A DNA stretch of 64,000 bases from Arundinibacter roseus (GTDB taxonomy: Bacteria > Bacteroidota > Bacteroidia > Cytophagales > Spirosomataceae): NCBI RefSeq assembly GCF_004348825.1, contig NZ_SMJU01000004.1:62818-126817 (forward strand), given 5' to 3'. The position numbers and the translations under genes were made by a program. Below, piece by piece: positions 13,503-22,571 of this stretch. The notes beneath the pieces are model-generated. The model had not been told where the DNA came from. It did not search any database and saw only the letters and a program-made list of their open reading frames with translations. The stretch's first letter is position 1, and the number at the start of each line of letters is the position of its first letter.

Positions 13503-14171
13503 TTAAACGCCTTCGGTGGCAATTTCGAGCTCAGCTACCTGGGCAGTTGCCAAGGGCAGAATATCCCACACAAACCCGTCCTGCTCGCCCTTCATGGTAA
13601 ATCCACGCTTGTCATTCCCTTTCTTTCCACCCTTGAAGGCCTGCTTTACGAAAATTGCGTTGTCGCTTGATCCAACCACGGCATAAGTTCCGTCGTTCAT
13701 CTCGACAATGAATACCGCGCCGGCATTCATGTACTTTTCAAGCTCAGCCTGAATCGCTTTGGAGAATCCAGAGAACATAAACTCAATCGCGTGCTTATAG
13801 CTCTGAAATCCGGGATCACCCTGTTTTTCTGAACTCACCTCGATGGTTCCGTCCGGACATTCATACCTGGCCCACTTGGTTGCTTCCGGATCCAGCGTTG
13901 GAACCGAGGTGATTTCTCCGCCCGTAATATCCGATCGTTTGGGCCATACGCCGGTGATGGATTTTGCCAGAGCTACCAGCAGCTGACGCGTGCCTCCGGG
14001 GTTTCCCGTTTGGTGGGAGGTAGCATCCAGGGTTGCAAAATTCAAAACGGCACCCAACACCAGGCCACTCGCAGCGGGATCACCCAGTACGTGGGCCAAT
14101 ACCTCATTGGGCAATACAACGGCTACCGCGAATACCGCCAGAGCCACTAAAACATTCATAACCTTTTTCAT
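13503..14171 (-). CDS. Phage structural protein after the capsid, with signal-like N-terminus
   Basis: The 222-residue protein begins MKKVMNVLVALAVFAVAVVLP, a hydrophobic signal or anchor sequence, unusual for a head protein. The body is beta-rich with glycines (GAVFIVEMNDGTYAVVGSSDN, then RGFTMKGEQDGFVWDILPL), in the style of head-decoration or tail-tube proteins. It follows the major capsid gene, separated from it by a terminator hairpin at 14212. The structural role is inferred from position and composition. Whether the hydrophobic N-terminus is cleaved cannot be told. Confidence 0.55.
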   Translation of the reverse strand: MKKVMNVLVALAVFAVAVVLPNEVLAHVLGDPAASGLVLGAVLNFATLDATSHQTGNPGGTRQLLVALAKSITGVWPKRSDITGGEITSVPTLDPEATKWARYECPDGTIEVSSEKQGDPGFQSYKHAIEFMFSGFSKAIQAELEKYMNAGAVFIVEMNDGTYAVVGSSDNAIFVKQAFKGGKKGNDKRGFTMKGEQDGFVWDILPLATAQVAELEIATEGV

Positions 14172-14211
14172 AAAATCAATGTAAAAAATAGATGAAATAA
14201 CTTGAAAACAA

Positions 14212-14240
14212 GCCCCAAAGCATAGCTGATGCTTTGGGGC
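14212..14240 (-). terminator. Terminator of the capsid gene
   Basis: GCCCCAAAGCAT (14212-14223) pairs perfectly with ATGCTTTGGGGC (14229-14240). The minus strand continues TTGTTTTC. Confidence 0.85.
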
Positions 14241-14248
14241 GTAGAGTT

Positions 14249-15262
14249 TTATTCCTCCGGTTCGGCGACATCGCCCATCCAGAAAAGTTCACTGATGGCC
14301 CAGTCCATTCCTACCTGAAAATCGACCATGTAGGCCAGTGAGCGGGTACGCTTGTCGTAGTCAAACTCCAACCGCGTCTGATCGCCTTCATCATCATAGA
14401 GCCAGGCCAGGTTCTCACGAGTCGTGATCACCGGGGACTCGAACTTAGTGGCGCCGGTAATGGCCATGCCGGGTTCAACCACAAATTCAATCATGGTTCC
14501 CTCAATTTGCATTTTATCAAAACCCGCATTGTAGGGGCTCGTGCCATATTGTTCGCGGTAGTGGCGCTCGTAGGCCTGCTTGTATTTAAGAGGCGTGATA
14601 CATACCAGATCTTCATAAAAATAATCAGAAGGCACCATGTCAATGATCTTCTCAATCTCGGTCACGCCGTTGGCGGCCGTGATGGCATTGATTGTGGCAA
14701 TTTGTCCGGCCGTAATTCCTCCCGATGCTTTTTCGGTGGCAAGCTTGAAGAACAAACCGTCCATGGTATCCACGGCAGCGGTACCGGCTTCATTCCGCAC
14801 GCCATTGATCAGCGCAATATTCCGAAGGTCTGTCATCAGGCGGTCGAACACCTTTTTGATCACTTCCGCCTCAAACGGATAGGTAGTCCGGTCAATCTTG
14901 CCGCCGCGGATCTGACCAAAGTACGACTTGTACATGGCCATGATCGTGGTTTCCTTCATGAGCAAATCCACCTTGCAGGGCTTCACCTTCGCTTTGCGGG
15001 GTTTGAGCTTTACCGCGTTGTTCTTGGGGTTGAAGCTGTCTTTGGCTCCGGGCTGGAGCACGCTGTCAATGTAGAGCTCCGTCAGGACCACTTCATCATT
15101 GCCCACTACGGGCATCATGTAGTCCGTAATGGGTTTGATGGGCGTACCTGGCCGGCCAGCCAGACCACCGCTGTAAATCTTTGAAAAAATGTGATCCTTA
15201 TTGTCCCGGGCGTAGTCTGTCGCCGTAGTGGCCAATAGTGATAAATCTACTGAATCTGCCAT
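14249..15262 (-). CDS. Major capsid protein
   Basis: The 337-residue protein has the size and features of a HK97-fold capsid protein of Bacteroidota phages. It has an early IYSGGLAGRPGTPIKPITDYM segment, basic KLKPRKAKVKPCKVDLLMKET, a long spine-like helix (EAEVIKKVFDRLMTDLRNIALING), and a C-terminal LEFDYDKRTRSLAYMVDFQVGMDWAI. It follows a S49 protease and a scaffold-like gene, the usual order. A strong terminator follows. The start is ATG 15262. The fold assignment is by context and pattern, not by alignment. Confidence 0.8.
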   Translation of the reverse strand: MADSVDLSLLATTATDYARDNKDHIFSKIYSGGLAGRPGTPIKPITDYMMPVVGNDEVVLTELYIDSVLQPGAKDSFNPKNNAVKLKPRKAKVKPCKVDLLMKETTIMAMYKSYFGQIRGGKIDRTTYPFEAEVIKKVFDRLMTDLRNIALINGVRNEAGTAAVDTMDGLFFKLATEKASGGITAGQIATINAITAANGVTEIEKIIDMVPSDYFYEDLVCITPLKYKQAYERHYREQYGTSPYNAGFDKMQIEGTMIEFVVEPGMAITGATKFESPVITTRENLAWLYDDEGDQTRLEFDYDKRTRSLAYMVDFQVGMDWAISELFWMGDVAEPEE

Positions 15263-15324
15263 AGCTAATAGAAAAATTAATAATTGATAAAAACTCGTTG
15301 AAATCGGTAATTGACCGGCAATTC

Positions 15325-15858
15325 CTAGTTATTCCAGGGCGCCTTTTGCCAGCTTTTGGTTTCGGCCGGGCCAACATCCACTGCGTCAGCTGTACTGCCG
15401 GAGCCAACTTCGGCGGTTGCGTATTCGTACCAGCTTTTCAGGACGCCGTACTCGGCTTTGGTCTTGTTCCAGGCGCCTGCATCAGCGCGCAGCTGAGCCA
15501 GTTCATGGGAGGCAATGGATTCCATCTGTACACCCGCCAGGGCCGGTTCTTCCAGTGGCGTTTCCTGCTCAGAATCCTCCGTCGTTTCTTGAGCTGCTTC
15601 CGGCTCTGGATCTGTGGCGGCGCTTTCTTCTATGGCAGGCGGCACTTCTTCGGTTTTGTCATCCACCTGTACATCAACGGCTTCCAAAGTAGTGGGCGAG
15701 GGTGGGGCAGTGGCTTCCGTATCCAGGCGCCCCTGAATGGCCTGGACATCCTCGGTAAGTTCGTTGAATTCCTCGGTGCTGAGTTTTTCACTCAAAGCCC
15801 GGTTGGATTTTGGGAACAGGCTGGCCAGCAGTCCTCCCAGAGTTATTGGTTTTGTCAT
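15325..15858 (-). CDS. Scaffold-like acidic phage protein
   Basis: The 177-residue protein sits between the prohead protease and the capsid gene, the usual place of a scaffold. It starts MTKPITLGGLLASLFPKSNR, then has a helix (LSTEEFNELTEDVQAIQGRL), a long disordered Glu/Thr/Ala/Pro-rich acidic middle (residues 45-110), and a C-terminal helix (ELAQLRADAGAWNKTKAEYG). Scaffolds are typically acidic and low in complexity, and are removed by the protease. The role is inferred. Confidence 0.6.
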   Translation of the reverse strand: MTKPITLGGLLASLFPKSNRALSEKLSTEEFNELTEDVQAIQGRLDTEATAPPSPTTLEAVDVQVDDKTEEVPPAIEESAATDPEPEAAQETTEDSEQETPLEEPALAGVQMESIASHELAQLRADAGAWNKTKAEYGVLKSWYEYATAEVGSGSTADAVDVGPAETKSWQKAPWNN

Positions 15859-15903
15859 GGCTAATTGAAAAAATTGATACTTAATTATCGCAGAAATTGA
15901 ATA

Positions 15904-16770
15904 CTACACAGCTTTTTTTCGGGCGAGCGTGATGGCATCTCCCAGGGTACCGAGCCGGTCCACAAGACCTTCTTTGAGTGCAGCTTTCTTTTTGAACATC
16001 CGGCCGGTCAGTACGTCATCACTTTTGAGTTTTCCCGCTCTTCCACGCCGGACGTAGCCGTGAAAGGCTACCATGGCTTCATTCAGATCCGTTTGAATTT
16101 GTTTTTCCAGCTCGGCGGTCAAAGGCTCTATGCCATTGATCAATGCCTTTTCCTGGGAACCTTTGGCCCGGTAAATAGTGACTGCCAACCCCTCTCTTTC
16201 CAGGGCGGCGCTTTGATCGACGTAAACCATCAGGACTCCAATCGAGCCTACCTCACTGGAAATGGAGTTTTCCAGCATGATCTCATCGCACTGACTGGCC
16301 ACAAAATATCCGGCGCTGGCGCAGTAGTTGGTCCAGGCGATAATGGGTTTGGAGAAATTCCGAATAATGTCCGCCAGCATATCGGTACTATCGACCGTAC
16401 CGCCCGGTGTGTCGAGCTTCAACACCACAGCTTTGACTTCTGGCTCACTATCAGCTTCCTGCAAAACGCTGGCAATGCGTTCATTGCCGTAGCCACAAAA
16501 GCCGTAGCGGCTCATGGTCCCTTCCACCGGGATGACGGCAACATCACCACCGCCCGTTCTCAGAAAATTCCGCAGATACCACCGGTCTTCATTCCATCCG
16601 CCTTTCTCATCGTAAGGAGAAATTTCGTAGCGAAGTCGTGAGGAAGCCTGATTTATATGCGCTGGAATGGGGTCTTTGCCTGCAATTAGGCGGGGGAGAA
16701 TGATTCCCTGCATGCGGGAGGCAAATGGTTCATCAATAAACCACATGCCCGAAAAAGTTTCTGCCGTCAC
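15904..16770 (-). CDS. SppA/S49-type prohead protease
   Basis: The 288-residue protein is a S49 serine protease with a Ser-Lys dyad. The nucleophile lies in NYCASAGYFVAS (S152), and a general-base lysine in IYRAKGSQEKAL (K203 or K208). LDTPGGTVDST is the family's oxyanion-region loop. Phage members of this family cleave scaffold and capsid during head maturation. The first in-frame start is GTG 16770. ATG 16746 (MWFIDEPFASRM) is an equally plausible start, giving 280 residues. It opens the head-protein block, after two tandem terminators. Confidence 0.88.
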   Translation of the reverse strand: MTAETFSGMWFIDEPFASRMQGIILPRLIAGKDPIPAHINQASSRLRYEISPYDEKGGWNEDRWYLRNFLRTGGGDVAVIPVEGTMSRYGFCGYGNERIASVLQEADSEPEVKAVVLKLDTPGGTVDSTDMLADIIRNFSKPIIAWTNYCASAGYFVASQCDEIMLENSISSEVGSIGVLMVYVDQSAALEREGLAVTIYRAKGSQEKALINGIEPLTAELEKQIQTDLNEAMVAFHGYVRRGRAGKLKSDDVLTGRMFKKKAALKEGLVDRLGTLGDAITLARKKAV

Positions 16771-16842
16771 ATTACCGTACGTTTGATTTTACATAAATCG
16801 TCAGGTACGAAATAGCAGAATAAGAAGTCAATAGATCAGGAC

Positions 16843-16880
16843 AAAAAAAAGTCAGCCCGGCTGCAAAGCAACCAGGCTGA
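16843..16880 (-). terminator. Terminator just upstream of the protease gene
   Basis: TCAGCCCGG (16852-16860) pairs with CCAGGCTGA (16872-16880), one mismatch. The minus strand continues with a T8 run. It stops about 70 bp before the protease start. Confidence 0.8.
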
Positions 16881-16960
16881 TTGGAATATCCCTCCTCTAA
16901 AATTAATGGTGCAATGTATGCAAAGAATTCATGTTTGCAATACTCTTTAATGGGTATGCA

Positions 16961-16997
16961 AAAAATACAGCCCGACCGCAAGAGCAGTCGGGCTGTA
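16961..16997 (-). terminator. Terminator of the DUF1353 gene
   Basis: TACAGCCCGAC and GTCGGGCTGTA (16966-16976/16987-16997) pair perfectly. The minus strand continues TTTTTTGC. Together with 16843-16880 it brackets an 80-bp segment without a gene. Confidence 0.85.
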
Positions 16998-17044
16998 ATG
17001 ACATATATCCACACCATTAAAGTGCTAATTTAAAAAAATCCAAA

Positions 17045-17419
17045 TCAATTGACCCACCATTTTTGACCAAAAAGACGCACAATACCGTAAAACAGGTAGG
17101 CTTGCCACTTGGGTACGCCCTCCCGAAGCATATCAAACAAAAAGTCATGATCGGCCCAGTACCTGGCTTCTTGCGGTCCTAGCTCATTTTCCATTACCTT
17201 TTTGTCATACCACCAATCATGCTTAATGGCGGCATTCGTCCACCGGCCGTGCGGTGGGAACAGACTCCACAAAATCCGTGGTACTGACGCGAAGTCCGTT
17301 TTGTAGCCGGCAGAAATGATCATCTTTCCACAGTCACAATCTTCCGCAATTTCAAACCAGTCAATCTTTGCCTGGGGCTCTACGCATTTCCGGAGTCGGA
17401 TGTCAGGATACTTTGTCAT
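17045..17419 (-). CDS. DUF1353 phage protein
   Basis: The 124-residue protein shows the DUF1353 signature GYKTDFASVPRILWSLFPPHGRW followed by AAIKHDWWYD. This family is frequent in tail or lysis regions of phages, and its function is not established. The histidine-aspartate pair and the conserved TDFASVPR suggest a hydrolase-like fold, but this is speculation. The length is typical. It overlaps the upstream gene by four bases (ATGA) and is followed by a strong terminator. Confidence 0.85.
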   Translation of the reverse strand: MTKYPDIRLRKCVEPQAKIDWFEIAEDCDCGKMIISAGYKTDFASVPRILWSLFPPHGRWTNAAIKHDWWYDKKVMENELGPQEARYWADHDFLFDMLREGVPKWQAYLFYGIVRLFGQKWWVN

Positions 17420-17832
17420 ACCAGGCTTCTAAAATCGTCAAACACCCCACTTTCATCCATGCGTTGAATCAGAAATTCATCCAGGATCTGATGGATCTGA
17501 CCTAACGGAAGTGCCAGGGCTTCTCCCGATTCAGGATTTCTGGGGACAAACGCTGCCAAAAATGAATATTCGCCAACGGCCCCTTCGGGAGTGGCTCCTT
17601 CAGAATCTGGATAAACGCGAGCACCTGTTAACGAATCGACCAACTTATCATCACTCGTTTCAACCGTACGGTTAATCACCGGCGACTCAATACCGTACCA
17701 GGGCGCTCCATCTTTCACATGCGAAATGCGTAGGGTATACGAGCCACGGCGTTCAGTAGGCATGTCTACCCGCGCCAATATCTCTACAAAGCGCTCAACC
17801 GAAGGAGCGTCAGGATGATTTGAAATTTTCAT
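17416..17832 (-). CDS. Hypothetical phage protein, 138 aa
   Basis: ATG 17832 shares one base with the stop of the fibre-like gene (TAATG), which favours it over a start at 17862. The protein starts MKISNHPDAPSVERFVEIL and ends with a helical MDESGVFDDFRSLV. The centre is beta-rich. It may be a fibre chaperone or a small baseplate/tail protein by position, but no signature is seen. It is coupled to DUF1353 by a four-base overlap. Confidence 0.6.
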   Translation of the reverse strand: MKISNHPDAPSVERFVEILARVDMPTERRGSYTLRISHVKDGAPWYGIESPVINRTVETSDDKLVDSLTGARVYPDSEGATPEGAVGEYSFLAAFVPRNPESGEALALPLGQIHQILDEFLIQRMDESGVFDDFRSLV

Positions 17833-19400
17833 TAGGTCCAGGGAGTTATTTGGATGGTACAAAAGCCTGATCCGGTTAACGGCAGGCTGAAACTCGTATT
17901 AGCGGCATTGATCACTGAGGTTGAAAGCGTTGTGCTTCCAACCGTACAAGCCGCATCTTTATGTAAAATCGTATAGTAAAATGGAAAGGGACGGTTGATC
18001 GTGTACGTATCACCCGCCTTTAACATCAATGTTTGAGGGGTGCTATCCACATTCTCATATTGCACCGTAGCATCATTAGCGGGTTCGACAATTTTAAGGT
18101 AGTTGATGATATTCCGGACAATTGAAACGATTGAACTAATTGAATTGCCTGTAAATTTGAGCGTTACCCAAAAATGATTGGTATATACATTTGCGGGCCT
18201 TTGGATTGGGATCTTAACGTTTTCAATAGCATTCCCCGGAGTAGCGGTCCCAATAATTGCCGTAAAGCTGCTCGCTCCACCGGTGTTCCGATACGTGACT
18301 ACCTTCGTTTGACGGATACTGGAAGCACTTCCAATTGCTCCTGAATAAAAGGAATAGTGTTTCGTGACCATTTTCTGCATGACCCAGCCAACCCCAAAAC
18401 CAGATCCTACTGTCATTTCCAGATCGCAATAAATGCCCATACCTGGCAGGAACTCCACGTAAGCTATTTTTGCGTTGGCACCATCACCCGGAAAGGTAAT
18501 AGGGAAGGTGATCTCAATGTCATTCATCGACTGCTTGCAGATCACTATTCGACCATTGAGTGTGAAAATAGCTTTTTCCAGAAAATTAACCTGTTCAAAA
18601 GCATTTTCCCCAAGTATAACAGTACCACTGTTCCGGGTATAGTTAGAATCTCCGCCCAGCGGATTGTAAATCACGCTGCCCGAGTTTGTTCCTGAAAACA
18701 TAACGGTATTATTTCCCACATTCAGATTTATACCTCGAACAGAAATATTCTGTTTGGTATAACTCATCCATGCCTGTGCACCGCGTTGCACCAAATTGAT
18801 TGTACCCTGAGCTAACATATAGGAAGTGAGGTTGGCACCACCTACGGGATTACAGTTCTCGGTTTGAAGGGTCGGAACGCCGGAGTTTGGTGTAAACATG
18901 GCATTCAGACAGAATAGGCTCAGTTTATAGGGCTGCTCATAGGCGGTCGGTCCAGATCCATACGTTTTCTTCCGGAAATACAGTCCAGTACCGGCATTGA
19001 ATGCAAAGGCAATGAACGGTACATTGATCATCACGTCCTGGGTTACTTCGATTACTCCGCCCTGGATCTGAACAATGACCAAATTGAATTTGTCCGATAC
19101 GATTGCCGCCAATCTATGCAGGGAAGCAATGGGGGAGCCGGACGTTCCGGGGTTTGCATCATTACCCGTTAATGGGTTAATATAGATGGTGGTCTGCAAA
19201 CTGCTGAACCGGTTGGGATAATCTGCCAACAAACCGTTGGCATGTACCCGAATATCATCTGCCCACTTGCCGGTATCCGAAAGCGCTTCCAGAACATCCA
19301 GGTTGCTTACACCTTCTGATCCTCCAACTCCTCGAATAGGTTTGATAAGCCTTGTGGTTATGGTGTCAATGAATTGTTGAAGACCTGCGAAATAAGCCAT
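17832..19400 (-). CDS. Tail-fibre-like protein with beta-helix region
   Basis: The 522-residue protein has a helical N-terminus (residues 1-60) that could attach to the virion. YINPLTGNDANPGTSGSPIAS follows, the opening typical of right-handed parallel beta-helix proteins. Repeated short beta-rich segments with many N, G, T and V residues continue to about residue 420, and a compact beta C-terminus (TLMLKAGDTYTINRPFPF) ends it. Such proteins are usually receptor-binding fibres or depolymerases. No catalytic residues can be assigned. It lies in a tight cluster with the 138-residue and DUF1353 genes. Confidence 0.7.
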   Translation of the reverse strand: MAYFAGLQQFIDTITTRLIKPIRGVGGSEGVSNLDVLEALSDTGKWADDIRVHANGLLADYPNRFSSLQTTIYINPLTGNDANPGTSGSPIASLHRLAAIVSDKFNLVIVQIQGGVIEVTQDVMINVPFIAFAFNAGTGLYFRKKTYGSGPTAYEQPYKLSLFCLNAMFTPNSGVPTLQTENCNPVGGANLTSYMLAQGTINLVQRGAQAWMSYTKQNISVRGINLNVGNNTVMFSGTNSGSVIYNPLGGDSNYTRNSGTVILGENAFEQVNFLEKAIFTLNGRIVICKQSMNDIEITFPITFPGDGANAKIAYVEFLPGMGIYCDLEMTVGSGFGVGWVMQKMVTKHYSFYSGAIGSASSIRQTKVVTYRNTGGASSFTAIIGTATPGNAIENVKIPIQRPANVYTNHFWVTLKFTGNSISSIVSIVRNIINYLKIVEPANDATVQYENVDSTPQTLMLKAGDTYTINRPFPFYYTILHKDAACTVGSTTLSTSVINAANTSFSLPLTGSGFCTIQITPWT

Positions 19401-19412
19401 TGTCGAGAGTTA

Positions 19413-19976
19413 TTAAGTATTGAAATGTAGGCCAAAATGGTAGGAGAACTGTCCCTGTGGAAATAGCTCTTGAAGTTCGAAGCCAGTGATTTTGAAAGAG
19501 GGAAAAGAGAAACTACCCTGAATAGCTACCAGTAGAATGTTTTGGCCGCTGGCGGTCCGGCTCCTTTGCAGCCGAAGGCCGAACTCTTCATTTCCCGAAA
19601 TCCAGGCTACATCGTTATAATCTTCCCATAGCACGACCCAATCTTCCTGCTGATGAGTGATCAGCCATTGAAGCAGGCTCGCGGATGGCTTTGGGATTTC
19701 AAAAGAGAATGAGGTGTCAAAGGCCAGGCCCTGTTCATTTTCAAAAGCACTTTCAGAAAAGCGAATGGTTTTGGGAGGCAGTGAAAAAGTAAATCCCTGA
19801 GCTCCCTCTTTAACGATCAGACCTGAGAAAGGAATTTCGTACATGGGTCCATATCCCGGAAATCGGACAGGATCCATCACGCTGACTACATCCTGTTTTC
19901 TCAATAGCCTGATCCGGCGCACAAAGCCAGCGTTTGTGTCCTGATCAAATCCACCAATTTCCTGAACTGTAATCAT
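19413..19976 (-). CDS. Phage structural-type protein, 187 aa
   Basis: I take ATG 19976 (MITVQEIGGFDQDTN). A GTG at 20048 would add 24 residues with no support. The protein is beta-rich with aromatic residues and a glutamine/leucine C-terminus (ELQELFPQGQFSYHFGLHFNT). It ends 12 bp before the fibre-like gene and is likely cotranscribed. A role as a tail or fibre-attachment protein is inferred from position. Confidence 0.55.
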   Translation of the reverse strand: MITVQEIGGFDQDTNAGFVRRIRLLRKQDVVSVMDPVRFPGYGPMYEIPFSGLIVKEGAQGFTFSLPPKTIRFSESAFENEQGLAFDTSFSFEIPKPSASLLQWLITHQQEDWVVLWEDYNDVAWISGNEEFGLRLQRSRTASGQNILLVAIQGSFSFPSFKITGFELQELFPQGQFSYHFGLHFNT

Positions 19977-20090
19977 ACATAGCAAGTTGGCAATAGCCAC
20001 TTTCACTTCAAAGGACACCTTTTTTGGAAGGCTTTTGCCGTGGGACACAAAACCTACAAATCAGGACAGCTTTCTTTGAAAACAGGACAT

Positions 20091-20119
20091 AAAAAAACCT
20101 CCCGCTTTCAGGAGGTTTT
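20091..20119 (-). terminator. Terminator of the 148-aa gene
   Basis: AAAACCTCC (20094-20102) pairs with GGAGGTTTT (20111-20119). The minus strand continues with a T7 run. Confidence 0.85.
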
Positions 20120-20138
20120 CCAAAAATTTAGAAACTTG

Positions 20139-20585
20139 CTACAAATGGGCTCTTGCCCGTTGGGCTACTTTGAAGGCTGCATCCAGATCGTAGTCTTCGC
20201 TCGAAATGCCATATTCCTCATAAAACTTTCGTACAGCACCCTGTTCGGACAGGAGCAGCGTCATCCGGCCCTGCACATAAAAGACCATCGCCATTTTGAA
20301 CCAGGCTTCCAGGCCCATGCCAATTCTGGCCAAATGCCCATCGGTCACCAGCTGATAGTTGATCTTAAATGTTGGATTAATGACAATAGTTGAGTACTTG
20401 CTTACTTGTGCAGGCATGTAATCAACCCCGAGGTCATTGCGATCAAGCGGGTGAAAGCTCAGGACCGCCAGCAGGATCTCGCCCAACCAGTGATCCTTCC
20501 GGATGTCGGAAGGTCCCGGCCCCAGGTTGATCGGGTGCTCTAAAAAAGTTTTGACATGTGGTTTCACAGGAATTTCGAGTTGCAT
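20139..20585 (-). CDS. Hypothetical phage protein, 148 aa
   Basis: The ATG at 20585 opens a 148-residue protein starting MQLEIPVKPHVKTFLEH, with IRKDHWLGEILLAVLSF and a long helix (GMGLEAWFKMAMVFYVQGRM) and C-terminal helices ending RARAHL. I recall similar proteins in Bacteroidota prophages but cannot name a family or function. It has its own terminator and stands between umuC and the tail-fibre cluster. Confidence 0.6.
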   Translation of the reverse strand: MQLEIPVKPHVKTFLEHPINLGPGPSDIRKDHWLGEILLAVLSFHPLDRNDLGVDYMPAQVSKYSTIVINPTFKINYQLVTDGHLARIGMGLEAWFKMAMVFYVQGRMTLLLSEQGAVRKFYEEYGISSEDYDLDAAFKVAQRARAHL

Positions 20586-20681
20586 CGCTTCTAAGGAAAA
20601 AATAGTAAATTAGCCCCGGCCAAAGTACTAGTTACTTATTTTTACTGAGTGGAGCCAACCCTTAAATTTCTGTTTTTGAAC

Positions 20682-20724
20682 TAATGAGAAGGCCAGGTAT
20701 CCGTGATGCCTGGCCTTCTCATTA
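20682..20724. terminator. Perfect 16-bp hairpin downstream of umuC
   Basis: TAATGAGAAGGCCAGG (20682-20697) and CCTGGCCTTCTCATTA (20709-20724) are exact reverse complements around an 11-base loop. There is no T-run on the minus strand. It may act as a terminator/mRNA stabiliser for umuDC, or be a remnant of an element. Confidence 0.6.
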
Positions 20725-20816
20725 GGCCCGATTTATTTTTGCTACCAAGATTCTTCATTATATCATTTTATTTATAGAAAGATCAATTTGCATAAAAAAT
20801 AATTATGGAAGTAAGA

Positions 20817-22076
20817 TTATACTTCCAACATCTCTTCCCATCGGGTGGTGTAGCGGAGGGATCGTTTTTCCTGCCGTAGGTGCCAGCTTCGGTTATAGCC
20901 CATTTTGGCGACTTTGATGGTATCTCGGCCCATGCGGCGATTGAGTTTGTCGAGCACAGCCATAGCCTTTCGGTCTCGCTCTCGGCGGTTTGGATCCATG
21001 ACAAAGAGGTCTGTTTGGACTTGTCCTTCAGGGACAATGCCGCTGACCATTATTCCCGCTTTTTTGTAGTGATAATTTTCCCGAAAAATGATTTTTAGAG
21101 CCTTCATGGCGTAGGAGATCATCTCCATTGTGGAGTTGGAGGCCATTGGAAAATGGATAACCCGGTTGCCGTAGTATTGCGGCTGCTCGGGTTTGTGGTA
21201 GTTGGTAAATACAAAAACGTGCATGAGGTTGGCAGCGGAGTGTTGTCTCCTTAGTTTTTCGGCACAGCGGGCGGTAAAGGTGGCGATGGCTTCTTCCAGG
21301 ATTTTAAACTCGGTTACTGCTTTGCCAAAACTCCGGCTTGTGCAGATTCCTTTTTTTGCCTGGGGCTGATCTTCCAGCCGGTAGCAGGGCTGTCCGCAAA
21401 GCTCCCGGACCATCCGCTCGCCGACGATACTCATGTGTTTTTTGATCCAGCCAATATCGGTCAAGGCAAGATCGAGAGCTGTATGGACATTATGTTGTTG
21501 GAGAAGTTTGGTGTATTGCCGGCCAATTCCCCAGACGTCTTCCAGTTTTGTGAGTGATAATGCCTGCTCCTGGATGGCTTCACTGTCGATAATGAAGATG
21601 CCGTTGTCGGTCCGTTTTTTGGCGATTCGATTGGCGATTTTGGCGAGGGTTTTGGTTGGAGCCACTCCAACGCAAACGGGGATGCCGGTGTATTGATATA
21701 CAGTATTCCTAATTTTGAAGGCCAGATCGGTTAAGTTTTCGTAGGGCATTTGGCCGAGATCGACAAAGGCTTCGTCGATGCTGTAAATTTCCAGCGCGGG
21801 GACGAGGTCGAAAATGACGCGCATGACTCGGGCGGACATGTCGCCGTAGAGGGCGTAGTTGGATGAAAAAACATGGATGTTGTTTTTTCTGAATAGTTCT
21901 TCGTTGAGGAAGGCGGGCGCTCCCATTTCGATGCCGAGGGCTTTGGCCTCATTGCTCCGGGCGATGACGCAACCGTCGTTGTTGCTGAGGACCACCATGG
22001 GTTTTCCATTTAGTTTTGGGTCGAAAACTCGCTCGCAGCTGGCGTAAAAGTTGTTGCAGTCAATAAGTGCGTACAT
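20817..22076 (-). CDS. umuC: UmuC, Y-family DNA polymerase V subunit
   Basis: The 419-residue protein is a full-length translesion polymerase. It starts [18 protein letters not shown] with the first catalytic aspartate (D6). It has the [11 protein letters not shown] motif with the paired acidic residues, the [15 protein letters not shown] finger segment, and a helix-hairpin-helix region ([15 protein letters not shown]). QTDLF within [10 protein letters not shown] fits a clamp-binding motif. It works with UmuD' in SOS mutagenesis. The start lies 5 bp after the umuD stop, so they form one operon. Confidence 0.95.
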   Translation of the reverse strand: MYALIDCNNFYASCERVFDPKLNGKPMVVLSNNDGCVIARSNEAKALGIEMGAPAFLNEELFRKNNIHVFSSNYALYGDMSARVMRVIFDLVPALEIYSIDEAFVDLGQMPYENLTDLAFKIRNTVYQYTGIPVCVGVAPTKTLAKIANRIAKKRTDNGIFIIDSEAIQEQALSLTKLEDVWGIGRQYTKLLQQHNVHTALDLALTDIGWIKKHMSIVGERMVRELCGQPCYRLEDQPQAKKGICTSRSFGKAVTEFKILEEAIATFTARCAEKLRRQHSAANLMHVFVFTNYHKPEQPQYYGNRVIHFPMASNSTMEMISYAMKALKIIFRENYHYKKAGIMVSGIVPEGQVQTDLFVMDPNRRERDRKAMAVLDKLNRRMGRDTIKVAKMGYNRSWHLRQEKRSLRYTTRWEEMLEV

Positions 22077-22081
22077 GGGTT

Positions 22082-22483
22082 TTAGTGTTTATGGATAGTG
22101 TATGTGACGACGCCCCAAATCTGAAATTCTGAATCTTCGCTAATTGGAATGGGCTTATAAGCCGGGTGTTCGGGCACGAGGTAGGTGCCTTTCTCGGTCA
22201 GTAGCAGGCGCTTTACGGTAAACTCGCCGTTGAGTACGGCCACGACAACTTTGCCAGAAGTGGCTGGTTTGGAGCGATCAACTAGGAGGATGTCTCCGGC
22301 GTGGATGTTGGCGCCTTCCATGCTGTTGCCTTTGACTTTGACGCAAAATGTGGCGGAGGGGTTCTGAATGAGGTGCTCATTCAGGTTAAGTTCAAGCTCA
22401 ATGTAGTCATCCGCAGGAGACGGAAAGCCCGCTTGTATAGGGCTGACGTACAACGGCAGAAGGATTTTGTAGGTGTCTATCAT
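22082..22483 (-). CDS. umuD: UmuD/LexA-like self-cleaving S24 protease
   Basis: I choose ATG 22483 ([20 protein letters not shown]), 133 residues, as UmuD normally has no longer N-terminus. The cleavage site is QAGF (A18-G19). The catalytic dyad is S54 in GNSMEG and K91 in TVKRLL. RecA-stimulated self-cleavage makes UmuD', which activates UmuC. A longer start at 22543 would translate the operator region. An inverted repeat lies about 20 bp upstream of the start. Confidence 0.93.
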   Translation of the reverse strand: MIDTYKILLPLYVSPIQAGFPSPADDYIELELNLNEHLIQNPSATFCVKVKGNSMEGANIHAGDILLVDRSKPATSGKVVVAVLNGEFTVKRLLLTEKGTYLVPEHPAYKPIPISEDSEFQIWGVVTYTIHKH

Positions 22484-22503
22484 GAAGGAGTATGTTTGAA
22501 TTA

Positions 22504-22518
22504 TATCATAAATTGATA
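22504..22518 (-). promoter_or_regulatory. Possible SOS/repressor operator of umuDC
   Basis: TATCA and TGATA (22504-22508/22514-22518) form a dyad with 5-base spacing about 21 bp before the umuD start, next to TATAGTTG, a near match to the Bacteroidota -7 element. It is a candidate operator for LexA or the phage repressor. No known consensus was matched. Confidence 0.35.
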
Positions 22519-22571
22519 CAACTATAATAAAAAACAAACACAATCCAGTGATTTATTTTTGTTTAAAGCCC

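Noticed and set aside
16772-17017. 81-aa minus-strand ORF
   Set aside because: It spans two terminator hairpins and starts inside non-coding sequence; it is a chance frame.
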